From Ga0077530 sp046293075 (lineage in GTDB: Bacteria; Pseudomonadota; Alphaproteobacteria; Rhizobiales; Hyphomicrobiaceae), in assembly GCA_046293075.1 (NCBI GenBank), contig JBKBPL010000004.1:62001-126000 (forward strand): a stretch of DNA of 64,000 nucleotides, written 5' to 3'. Positions 17,972 through 27,777 of this stretch are shown here, piece by piece. How positions within the stretch are numbered: position 1 is the first letter of the stretch; each line of letters opens with the position of its first letter. The notes beneath the pieces were generated by a model. That model searched no databases and was not told the DNA's origin. It was given only the letters and a program-made list of their open reading frames with translations. The position numbers were made by a program, and so were the translations under genes.

Positions 17972-18954
17972 GCTTCGCGCCCGTAGATGCGCACGCGTGG
18001 GTCAACCCACACGTAGAGCAGATCGACGATCAGGTTGATGAGAACAAACAGGAAGGCAACCAGCAGGAGGTAGGCGGACATGACCGGGATGTCCGCGTTC
18101 TGCACGGCCTGAATGAACATGAGCCCCATGCCGGGCCACTGAAAGACCGTCTCGGTGATGATCGCGAACGCAATGATGGCGCCAAGCTGCAGGCCGATGA
18201 TGGTAATGACGGGAATGAGGGTATTTTTCAGCGCGTGACCGAAGTTGACAGCGCGGTCGGAGAGGCCGCGGGCGCGCGCGAACTTGATGTAGTCGGTGCG
18301 TAGGACCTCGAGCATCTGCGCGCGCACGAGCCGCGTGACGAGCGTCATCTGGAAGAGGCCGAGCGTGATTGCCGGCAGGATCAGGGCCTTGAGGCCGGAG
18401 ACCGTGAGGAAGCCCGTGGTCCACCCGCCGATCCTGACGACCTCGCCGCGACCGAAGGACGGCAGAACGCCGAGCTGCACGGCGAACACGTAGATGAGGA
18501 GGATGCCGATCAGGAAGGTCGGCAGCGATATGCCCACAAGGGAGATGGAGAGGAACAGCTTCGAGAGCCAGCTGTCGCGGTGAATGCCCGTATAGACGCC
18601 CATGGGGATACCGAGCAGAATGGCGAAGAGCGCCGCCGTCAGCGCCAGCTCGAAGGTCGCCGGGAAGCGCTCGGCGATCAGCGAGGTGACCGGCCGTTTG
18701 ACCTGATAGGAAATGCCGAAGTCGTAGCGCGCGGCATTCCAGATGAAGCGGCCGAACTGCACAAGCACAGGATCATTGAGGCCGAGCCGCTCACGCAGCT
18801 CCTCGCGCTCGGCGAGGCTCGTATCCTGGCCGACCATCTGGTTGATGGGATCGCCTACGAAACGAAAGAGCACAAAGGCCAGGAGCGCCACCGTCAGCAT
18901 GACGACGGCAGCTTCGAGCAGACGGCGGATCGTGAACGCGAGCATTGGCGCCAA
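17968..18954 (-). CDS. dppB: Oligopeptide/dipeptide-type ABC transporter permease (DppB-like)
   Basis: A 328-residue permease starting MAPMLAFTIRRLLEAAVVMLTV, with the DppB/OppB signature of a first membrane helix followed by a periplasmic region containing RERLGLNDPVLVQFGRFI and a core of five further helices. The EAA-like loop is at DYIKFARARGLSDRAVNFGHALKN. It is the first gene after the binding protein and is separated from it by a 62-bp gap holding a perfect hairpin. Alternative start at 18945 (Met4) is equally possible. Confidence 0.92.
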   Translation of the reverse strand: MAPMLAFTIRRLLEAAVVMLTVALLAFVLFRFVGDPINQMVGQDTSLAEREELRERLGLNDPVLVQFGRFIWNAARYDFGISYQVKRPVTSLIAERFPATFELALTAALFAILLGIPMGVYTGIHRDSWLSKLFLSISLVGISLPTFLIGILLIYVFAVQLGVLPSFGRGEVVRIGGWTTGFLTVSGLKALILPAITLGLFQMTLVTRLVRAQMLEVLRTDYIKFARARGLSDRAVNFGHALKNTLIPVITIIGLQLGAIIAFAIITETVFQWPGMGLMFIQAVQNADIPVMSAYLLLVAFLFVLINLIVDLLYVWVDPRVRIYGREA

Positions 18955-18973
18955 TCAGTCCATGGAACAAACT

Positions 18974-18999
18974 GCGGGGCGGACCGTGGTCCGCCCCGC
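18974..18999 (-). promoter_or_regulatory. Intercistronic hairpin between binding protein and permease genes
   Basis: GCGGGGCGGAC-CGTG-GTCCGCCCCGC is a perfect 11-bp stem with a four-base loop in the 62-bp gap. Such hairpins after a binding-protein gene are known to stabilise the upstream mRNA or attenuate read-through, giving more binding protein than permease. No T-run follows in the minus-strand direction, so stabiliser fits better than terminator. Confidence 0.6.
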
Positions 19000-19016
19000 G
19001 CGAGCACAGCGGCGCG

Positions 19017-20594
19017 CTATTCCTTCTGCACCCAGTAGAAGAGGATCTGGTTGTCGGCGCGCTGGGCGATCTTGACCTTCTTCGACACACCCCAGTTCAG
19101 CGCCTGCTGATGAAGCGGAATGAGCCCGGCCTCCTCGTGAACGATGCGGAAGGCCTGGGCGATCAGGTCGTCGCGCTTCGTCGTATCGTTCTCCACGAGA
19201 ATCTGCTTGGCGAGCTCGTCGACCTTGGGATTGCAGTAGCCGCCGTAGTTGAAGGCGCCGGAGCCCTTCCCGTCGCGGCAGCCAACGAGGTTGAGCAGCA
19301 CGTTGTGGCTGTCGAATGAGCCGGGCGTCCAGCCGAGCAGATTGAAGGAGCTGTCGTACTTCTGCGTCGCGCCGGCCTTCTCGAAATACTTGGCCTTCGG
19401 CATGGCATTGAGCTTGGCCTTGATGCCGATGCGCGCGAGCATGGCGACGACGGCTTGGCAAATGGCCTCATCGTTGACGTAGCGGTCATTCGGGCAGTCC
19501 ATCTCGATGGCGAAGCCGTTCGGATAGCCGGCCTCCGCGAGGAGCTTCTTTGCCGCGTCGGGGTCATAGGGGTGGCGCTTGAACTCGCCCGAGCGCGAGA
19601 AGAGCAGCGGCGAAATCAGCAGCGCCGAGTTGGCGGAATTGCCGCGCATGACGCGTGTGTGGATCGCCTCCATGTCGATGGCTTGGTAGAATGCCTTGCG
19701 CACGCGGACATCCTTGAAGGGGTTCTTGCCCTTCACATCCGAATAGAGCAGCTCGTCGCGCAGCGAATCCATGTTGAGGAAGATCGTGCGAAGCTCCGGA
19801 CCGGTCAGCACGTCGGTGCCGGGATTGGCCTTGATGCGGGCAATGTCCTGGACCGGGACCGGATCCATCATGTCGATCTCGCCCGAGAGGAGGGCGGCGA
19901 CGCGGGTCGCATCGGACTTGATCGTCTGGAAGATCACCTCGGTGAGGTTGTGCTCGGGCTTGCCCCACCAGTTGGGATTCGGCTTGAAGACGGTCTTCAC
20001 GCCGGGCTGGTGGCTCTCGACCATGAACGGCCCAGTGCCATTGGCCTTGAGGGTGAAGGGGCTGAGCTGCGTGGCGCTCGTCTGGACCTTGGTGGCGCCG
20101 TTCTCCTCCGCCCACTTCTTCGAGAAGATATACCAGGTGTCCCACTCGTAGTGCAGGATGGGGTTGGGCGTCGTGGTGATGAAATCGACGGTGTGATCGT
20201 CGACTTTGACGATCTTGGTGCCGGCTGCGATGCGGCTCTTGATGTTCGATTCGGGCGAGAGCGCACGCTCTGCTGAGAAGACCACGTCGTCGGCCGTGAA
20301 GGCCTCGCCGTTGTGGAATTTGACGCCCTTGCGCAGGTGGAAGCGCCATCGTGTCGGCTCGAGGATCTCCCAGCGCTCTGCGAGGCCGGGGATGATCTTC
20401 AGGTCCTTGTCGCGCTTCGTCAGCCCCTCCATGACATTGCCGAGGGCGCCAAGCGTGAAGGTCTCGTTCAGCGTGTAGGGGTCGAGCGCATTGAGGTCAC
20501 CCTGGAAGGCATAACGGAACGTCTTGGCCTCAGTAGGTGCGGAGAGCATAGCGGCGGCAAGCGCCGCGGCCAGCGTCATGATGCGCAGCTTCAT
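19017..20594 (-). CDS. dppA: ABC transporter periplasmic solute-binding protein (DppA/SBP_bac_5), copy 1
   Basis: A 525-residue secreted binding protein with signal peptide MKLRIMTLAAALAAAMLSAPTEA, cleaved probably at TEA-KTF. The mature protein matches cluster C (family 5) binding proteins: LNALDPYTLNETFTLG, FHLRKGVKFHNGEAFTADDVVFS, GTGPFMVESHQPG, and the NDRYVNDEAICQAVVAMLARIG region of the second lobe. It captures the ligand for the DppBCDF-like complex. It closely resembles the next gene upstream across its whole length, so the pair arose by tandem duplication. A tandem 9-bp repeat lies about 30 bp upstream of its start. Confidence 0.92.
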   Translation of the reverse strand: MKLRIMTLAAALAAAMLSAPTEAKTFRYAFQGDLNALDPYTLNETFTLGALGNVMEGLTKRDKDLKIIPGLAERWEILEPTRWRFHLRKGVKFHNGEAFTADDVVFSAERALSPESNIKSRIAAGTKIVKVDDHTVDFITTTPNPILHYEWDTWYIFSKKWAEENGATKVQTSATQLSPFTLKANGTGPFMVESHQPGVKTVFKPNPNWWGKPEHNLTEVIFQTIKSDATRVAALLSGEIDMMDPVPVQDIARIKANPGTDVLTGPELRTIFLNMDSLRDELLYSDVKGKNPFKDVRVRKAFYQAIDMEAIHTRVMRGNSANSALLISPLLFSRSGEFKRHPYDPDAAKKLLAEAGYPNGFAIEMDCPNDRYVNDEAICQAVVAMLARIGIKAKLNAMPKAKYFEKAGATQKYDSSFNLLGWTPGSFDSHNVLLNLVGCRDGKGSGAFNYGGYCNPKVDELAKQILVENDTTKRDDLIAQAFRIVHEEAGLIPLHQQALNWGVSKKVKIAQRADNQILFYWVQKE

Positions 20595-20624
20595 CGATTT
20601 CTACTCCCGGCGTCGAGGTGCTGG

Positions 20625-20642
20625 ATCTGATCAATCTGATCA
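20625..20642. promoter_or_regulatory. Tandem 9-bp repeat, operator candidate
   Basis: ATCTGATCA occurs twice with no spacer, each copy carrying the palindrome TGATCA. It lies 31-48 bp upstream of the copy-1 binding protein start and is AT-richer than its surroundings. It could be an operator for a GntR- or LacI-type regulator; no regulator gene is adjacent. Confidence 0.45.
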
Positions 20643-20676
20643 TAAGCGACATGCCGACCTGAGGTGCGTCGCGCGC

Positions 20677-20694
20677 CCCATGGCCGGCCATGGG
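20677..20694. repeat. 18-bp perfect palindrome between the two binding-protein genes
   Basis: CCCATGGCC followed directly by GGCCATGGG is a perfect palindrome with no loop. It lies in the 191-bp gap between the paralogous binding-protein genes. It could be a protein-binding site or part of an mRNA structure. Confidence 0.5.
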
Positions 20695-20729
20695 ACGGAT
20701 ACTGTCTCATCCCGAGCCGGCGGTCTAGC

Positions 20730-20747
20730 TGGTCCGCGCGCGGACCA
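20730..20747 (-). terminator. Palindrome downstream of binding protein copy 2
   Basis: TGGTCCGCG-CGCGGACCA is a perfect 18-bp palindrome that folds with a GCGC loop, 39 bp after the stop of copy 2. It occupies the same relative place as the hairpin after copy 1, suggesting an mRNA 3'-end stabiliser or weak terminator. Confidence 0.5.
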
Positions 20748-20785
20748 TCGGTTCGGACACTGTCGGCGGCGCGACTGGCGGACGG

Positions 20786-22366
20786 CTATTGCATTTGCAC
20801 CCAGTAGAAGAGGATACGGTTGTCGGCGCGCTGGGCCATGCGGACCTTTCTCGAAACGCCCCAGCTTAGCGCCTGCTGATGGAGGGGAATGAGGCCGACA
20901 TCCTCATGGATGATGCGGAAGGCTTTGGCCAGCATATCGTCGCGCTTCTGGACATCGTTTTCGACAAGAATGGCACTTGCGAGCTCATCGACCACTGGAT
21001 TGCAGTAGCCCCCGAAGTTGAAGGTGGCGCCCTTGCCGTTGGCATCGCGGCAACCGGCGATGGAGCGCAGGATATTGAGGCCGTCAAGTGAGCTCGCGGT
21101 CCAGCCAACCAAGTTGAATGAGCTGTCGTACTTTTGTGGCGCGCCGACCTTGTCGAAGTAGCGGGCCTTCGGCATGGCATTGAGCGTCACCCTCATGCCG
21201 ATACGCGCCAGCATGGCGACGACGGCCTGACAGATGGCCTCATCGTTGACGTAGCGGTCATTCGGGCAATCCATCTCCAGGGCGAAGCCATTGGGATAGC
21301 CGGCCTCGGCGAGGAGCTTCTTAGCCGCGGCCGGATCATAGGGATGGCGTTTGAACTCGGCGGCCCGCGCGAACAGCGGCGGGTAGATCAGCAAGGCGGT
21401 CGGCGTGGCGTTGCCCCGCATGATCCGCTTCTGGATCGCCTCGATGTCAATGGCCTGGTAGAAGGCCTTGCGCACGCGCACGTCCTTGAACGGGTTCTTG
21501 CCCTTGACGTCGGCGTAGAGAAGCTCGTCGCGCGCCTGGTCCATGTTGAGAAGTATGGTGCGCAGCTCCGGGCCTGTGAGCACGTCTGTGCCGGCGCTCG
21601 CTTTGATGCGGGGGATGTCCTGCACCGGCACGGGGTCGATCATGTCGACCTCGCCGGAAAGGAGGGCTGCGACGCGCGTCGCATCGGACTTGATGGTCTG
21701 GAAGACGACCCGCGTCAGATTGTGCTCGGGCTTGCCCCACCAGTGCGGATTGGGCCTGAATGTGGTGCGCACGCCCGGCTCGTGGCTCTCGACCATGAAC
21801 GGGCCGGTGCCGTTGGCCTTGAGGGCGAAGGGGCTCAGGTGGGCGCTCTTCGCGTGGACCTTGGTGGCGCCATTCGCCTCGGCCCAGGCCTTCGACATGA
21901 TGAACCAGGAGTCCCACTCGGCGTGCAGGATCGGGTTCGGTGCGGCGAGGACGAAATCGACGGTGTGATCGTCGATCCTTTCAGCCTTCATTTGCGCGGC
22001 AAAGCGCGTGCGAATGTTGGATTCCGGCGAGAGTGCCCGCTCCAGCGAAAAGATCACGTCGTCGGCTGTAAAGGCCTCGCCACTATGGAACCGGACGCCC
22101 CTGCGAAGGTGAAAGCGCCAGCGCGTGGGCGCGATGATTTCCCAGCGCTCGGCGAGAGCGGGCACGATCTTGAGGTCCTTGTCGCGCGTGACGAGGCCCT
22201 CCATGACATTACCGAGCGTGCCGAGCGTGAACGTCTCGTTGAGGGCATAAGGGTCGAGCGCATTGAGGTCGCCCTGGAAGGCGAACCGGAACGTCTTGGC
22301 CTCGGCAGGCACCGCAAGCACGGTGGCGGCAAGAGCCGCCGCCAGTGAGATGACGTTGCGCTTCAT
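20786..22366 (-). CDS. ABC transporter periplasmic solute-binding protein (DppA/SBP_bac_5), copy 2
   Basis: A 526-residue paralogue of the downstream binding protein with signal peptide MKRNVISLAAALAATVLAVPAEA and the same landmarks (LNALDPYALNETFTLG, FHLRRGVRFHSGEAFTADDVIFS, GTGPFMVESHEPG). ATG 22366 has GAGGGG well placed and directly precedes the signal peptide; the longer frame upstream has no family match. It probably feeds the same DppBCDF transporter with a different affinity or ligand range. Differences between the copies are spread along the protein, so neither looks decayed. Confidence 0.92.
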   Translation of the reverse strand: MKRNVISLAAALAATVLAVPAEAKTFRFAFQGDLNALDPYALNETFTLGTLGNVMEGLVTRDKDLKIVPALAERWEIIAPTRWRFHLRRGVRFHSGEAFTADDVIFSLERALSPESNIRTRFAAQMKAERIDDHTVDFVLAAPNPILHAEWDSWFIMSKAWAEANGATKVHAKSAHLSPFALKANGTGPFMVESHEPGVRTTFRPNPHWWGKPEHNLTRVVFQTIKSDATRVAALLSGEVDMIDPVPVQDIPRIKASAGTDVLTGPELRTILLNMDQARDELLYADVKGKNPFKDVRVRKAFYQAIDIEAIQKRIMRGNATPTALLIYPPLFARAAEFKRHPYDPAAAKKLLAEAGYPNGFALEMDCPNDRYVNDEAICQAVVAMLARIGMRVTLNAMPKARYFDKVGAPQKYDSSFNLVGWTASSLDGLNILRSIAGCRDANGKGATFNFGGYCNPVVDELASAILVENDVQKRDDMLAKAFRIIHEDVGLIPLHQQALSWGVSRKVRMAQRADNRILFYWVQMQ

Positions 22367-22521
22367 GGTCCCCTCGCTCTTCGCCCCGCCCGATCGGGTG
22401 CGCGCCCGAGTGGAACGGGATTTTCGTGAACAATCCCTTCCTGATGCGCAGGCTTTAGCCATGATGGCCGCGCATTGCTGGTCTCACGGTTAAGGCGGGC
22501 GTGGGGGCGGCGGCCTTTCGG

Positions 22522-23388
22522 TCAGCGGCGGCGGACCTCGGCCCAACGGGCGAGCTGCGGTTCGGCGATGAGGCGCGCCCGCCCCTCCGTCAGCGCGGCG
22601 ACATCACTTTCATAGGTGAGAAAGGCGCTCAGCGGCAGCTCCGCCACGATCACGACGCCCTTCGGCGCGAGCCGGCGGCGCAGCTCGCGGCCACCGCGCG
22701 GCGCGAGGTCGCCGACGACGGTCAGCACGTCGTCCCGCGCTGCCAGGATCTCGATCTCCATCAGTGGTTCGAGCCGCCGCAGCCCCGCCGTCCGGCACGC
22801 CGCCCGCATGGCGGCGGCTGCCGTCTGCTCGAAACCCGCGGGGGTCGAGCGCTGCGGATGAAAGGCACCGTCAATGAAGACGACGCGCGTGTCGATGATC
22901 CGGCCCTCGCCATCCACGCCTTCGGCGGAGGCCCGCGCGACGCCGCGCGCCACCGCGGCATTGAGAGCATCGATCTCGGGCGGGCCGGCGAACTCGCTCT
23001 CGAAGACATTGCCCTCGCCCGAACGGCGGGGAACAATCCGCAGGCGCACGACCGCGAAATCGCCGGTTCCGCCGTCGGCCGTCCCGAGCCGATGCTCGGC
23101 CTCGGCGAGCCGCCCCGGCGTCCAGCAGGGCAGCACGTTAGGCGGGCCAGTCTCGATCGGCACAGCCGCAGCCGCGGTGAGCTGGGCGAGCTGCTGCGCC
23201 AGCTCCTTGGGTGTGCGCGCCTCAATCCGGAAGGCTTGAGGCTCGGCGCCACGTGCATAGGCGAAAGCCGCATCCGCGGTGCGGCACCGCTCGAGCGCCG
23301 ACGCCAGCGCGCCCGCATCGCCCGTGCGCTTGGCCCGCACGGTCTGGCCGAGCAGCAGAATGGGGGCGTCAGTTGGCGACGGCGACAA
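22522..23388 (-). CDS. GTPase-less elongation factor G-like protein (EF-G domains III-V only)
   Basis: A 288-residue protein that aligns by eye with the C-terminal half of EF-G. Residues about 10-78 resemble domain III (ALERCRTADAAF, EARTPKELAQQLAQL), about 80-202 resemble domain IV (GDFAVVRLRIVPR, VDGEGRIIDTRVVFIDGAFHP, STPAGFEQTAAAAM) and about 203-288 resemble domain V (RRLEPLMEIEI, TVVGDLAPRGGRE, VAELPLSAF, ALTEGRARLIAE). The G domain and domain II are absent, and the upstream 200 bp cannot encode them. TTG 23388 has GAGG five bases upstream. It is divergent from parC. The role is unknown: a ribosome-binding factor or an EF-G paralogue remnant under selection. Confidence 0.7.
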   Translation of the reverse strand: MSPSPTDAPILLLGQTVRAKRTGDAGALASALERCRTADAAFAYARGAEPQAFRIEARTPKELAQQLAQLTAAAAVPIETGPPNVLPCWTPGRLAEAEHRLGTADGGTGDFAVVRLRIVPRRSGEGNVFESEFAGPPEIDALNAAVARGVARASAEGVDGEGRIIDTRVVFIDGAFHPQRSTPAGFEQTAAAAMRAACRTAGLRRLEPLMEIEILAARDDVLTVVGDLAPRGGRELRRRLAPKGVVIVAELPLSAFLTYESDVAALTEGRARLIAEPQLARWAEVRRR

Positions 23389-23594
23389 GGTGGCCTCGTG
23401 TCGAGGGGTGATTTGCCCGACTGTAGCTCAGGCTTTGGGCGAGGGGCCGTATCGGAAGCTGCGCTAAGGAAATTTCCACCATGCGTTGCAGGCCTGAAAC
23501 GGCCTGCCGGCCCAGGCACAAGCTGTGCGCTCGGCATCGCTGTGGCGCCGCAGGCACTTGAGGGAAGCGGGCCGGGGCGTTAAGTCCCCGGACC

Positions 23595-25850
<2,256 letters not shown>

Positions 25851-25936
25851 GGCGATGCCCTTCGGCGCTTGACGCGTGGCGGGCGCCGACCGCAAGTAGA
25901 GGCGGCGGCGAACTTTGCTCGAAGGCAACCCGTAGA

Positions 25937-27265
25937 ATGTCGGCCGAAGCACGCGGACTCCTCCTCGAGATGTTCGATGCGGCGGTCGCCGCCACGCATC
26001 CGCGGACCTGCCTTGCGCCGCATTTGCCGCCCATGCCCGCACAAGGTCGGCTCATCGTGCTCTGTGCTGGCAAAGCCGCGATCGCCATGGCCTCGGTCGC
26101 CGAGGCATACTATGGGGCCGCCGGCATCGGCGATCGGCTGACGGGCGTGGCGACGGCGCCCCATGGTTATGCGGCAGCATTCTCGGGTCCTCGGCCAGTG
26201 GGGCTTCAGGTTCTCGAAGGCCGACACCCGACGCCGGATGGCTCATCCCTCGCCGCTGCTGAGCGGGCGCTGGCGTTGGCGCGCTCTGCGGAGCCTGACG
26301 ACACGGTACTGGTGCTGCTCTCGGGCGGCGCCTCGGCCTTGTGGGCGGCGCCGGCCGAAGGACTGGAGCTTGCCGAGAAGACGGCGCTGACGCGGGGGCT
26401 GCTCAAATCCGGTGCGGACATCCACGAGATGAATGCCGTGCGCCGCCACCTCTCGCGCATCAAGGGCGGGCGGCTGCGCGCAGCGGCAGCGGCCGCGGGC
26501 ACCTTTATCACACTCGCGATCTCTGACGTGCCGGGCGATGATCCCGCAACGATCGGCTCGGGGCCGACTGTTGCCGATCCGACGACGCTTGCCGATGCGC
26601 GCAAGGTGATCTCGCGGCGCATTGCACGCATGACCGAGCTGGGCCTGCCCGTACCGACCGGCGTCAATCGCGCCCTAGAGAATCCGGCGAACGAGACGCC
26701 GAAGCCGGGGGCCGCTCTCTTCGCGCGCGATATCTATGAGGTCGTTGCCACGCCCGTCGCTGCGCTCGAGGCAGCCGGCGCTATTGCACGTTCGCGGGGC
26801 TATGCCGTCCTGAGCCTCGGCGATCAGGTGACGGGCGAAGCGCGCGACGTCGCGTTGGCCCACGCCGCGCTGGCCAGCAAGGCGCGAGCCGACGGCCGGC
26901 GGCTCGCCATCATCAGCGGCGGGGAGCTTGAGGTTACGGTGCGCAATCGGGCGGGACGCGGCGGGCGCAGCCAGGAATACGCCCTTGCGTTGGCCTGCGC
27001 GCTCGATGGCCTCGCCGGCATCACGGCGCTCGCCGCGGACACGGATGGGATCGATGGCGGGGAGGGCCGGGTTGATGATCCTGCCGGCGCCGTGATCGGC
27101 CCGGATACGCTGGTGCGCGCGCGTGCGCGCCATGTGGACGCCCGAAAGGCCCTCGATAACAACGACGCCACGACCCTGTTCGCGGCGCTGGGCGACCTTG
27201 TGCACACCGGGCCGACCCATACGAACGTCAACGATTTCAGAGTGATCCTCGTCGAGCCGGCCTGA
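25937..27265 (+). CDS. gckA: Glycerate 2-kinase, MOFRL/GckA-TtuD family
   Basis: A 442-residue glycerate kinase with the N-terminal Rossmann-like domain (LIVLCAGKAAIAMA, LSGGASALWAAPAEG, HLSRIKGGRL, LAISDVPGDDPATIGSGPT) and the C-terminal MOFRL domain (SGGELEVTVRN, GRGGRSQEYALALA, ADTDGIDGGEG, PTHTNVNDFRVIL). It makes 2-phosphoglycerate from glycerate in the serine cycle, glyoxylate or hydroxypyruvate routes. ATG 25937 matches the family start; the open frame extending into parC is not used. It is followed by DUF1036 and pyk, giving a short path from glycerate through phosphoenolpyruvate to pyruvate once enolase acts. Confidence 0.92.
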   Translation: MSAEARGLLLEMFDAAVAATHPRTCLAPHLPPMPAQGRLIVLCAGKAAIAMASVAEAYYGAAGIGDRLTGVATAPHGYAAAFSGPRPVGLQVLEGRHPTPDGSSLAAAERALALARSAEPDDTVLVLLSGGASALWAAPAEGLELAEKTALTRGLLKSGADIHEMNAVRRHLSRIKGGRLRAAAAAAGTFITLAISDVPGDDPATIGSGPTVADPTTLADARKVISRRIARMTELGLPVPTGVNRALENPANETPKPGAALFARDIYEVVATPVAALEAAGAIARSRGYAVLSLGDQVTGEARDVALAHAALASKARADGRRLAIISGGELEVTVRNRAGRGGRSQEYALALACALDGLAGITALAADTDGIDGGEGRVDDPAGAVIGPDTLVRARARHVDARKALDNNDATTLFAALGDLVHTGPTHTNVNDFRVILVEPA

Positions 27266-27270
27266 CACCC

Positions 27271-27777
27271 ATGACCAATGCACGTGAACGGGCCAAATGC
27301 GGCCGGGAGCCTGCCTGTGCGCCGCGCCGCTTCCCTCTGCGACTCATTCGATGGCCGCTGATCGCGTTTGCAGCCGCCTCGACAATCGTCATTGGCACGG
27401 ATGGTGCGCGTGCAGATCTGAAGCTCTGCAATGCGACGTCGAGCAGGATTGGCGTGGCCATCGGCTACCAGGACCCGAAGGGCTGGGCGACCGAGGGCTG
27501 GTGGAACATCGCGTCACAGACTTGTGAGACGTTATTGAAAGGAAGGCTTGGCAGCCGCTTCTATTACGTGCATGCGGTAGACTACGACCGCGGCGGCGAG
27601 TGGGGCGGCACCAACATGATGTGCACGGCCGACAAGGCCTTCACGATCCGTGGCGTCGAGGACTGCGCGCGGCGAGGCTTCAAGCGGACCGGCTTCTTCG
27701 AGGTCGATACGAAGGATTCGAAAGACTGGACGATCCGCCTGACAGATCCGGGCGACAGCGGCGGGAAGGGGCGATGA
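27271..27777 (+). CDS. DUF1036 secreted protein
   Basis: A 168-residue protein with an N-terminal signal or signal-anchor (RWPLIAFAAASTIVIGTDGARA) and a mature DUF1036 domain: LKLCNATSSRIGVAIGYQDPKGWATEGWWNI, then Cys-containing segments ending in GFFEVDTKD. Five cysteines in the mature part suggest disulfides. DUF1036 proteins commonly sit next to pyruvate kinase in alphaproteobacteria, but no function is known. The last four bases overlap the pyk start (ATGA), so translation is coupled. It starts five bases after the gckA stop. Confidence 0.88.
   Translation: MTNARERAKCGREPACAPRRFPLRLIRWPLIAFAAASTIVIGTDGARADLKLCNATSSRIGVAIGYQDPKGWATEGWWNIASQTCETLLKGRLGSRFYYVHAVDYDRGGEWGGTNMMCTADKAFTIRGVEDCARRGFKRTGFFEVDTKDSKDWTIRLTDPGDSGGKGR

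Noticed and set aside
23399..23421. TGTCGA...CGAC resembling an ECF42 promoter before parC
   Set aside because: The spacing is 13 bases, not 17 as in the two sites at the sigma factor cluster.
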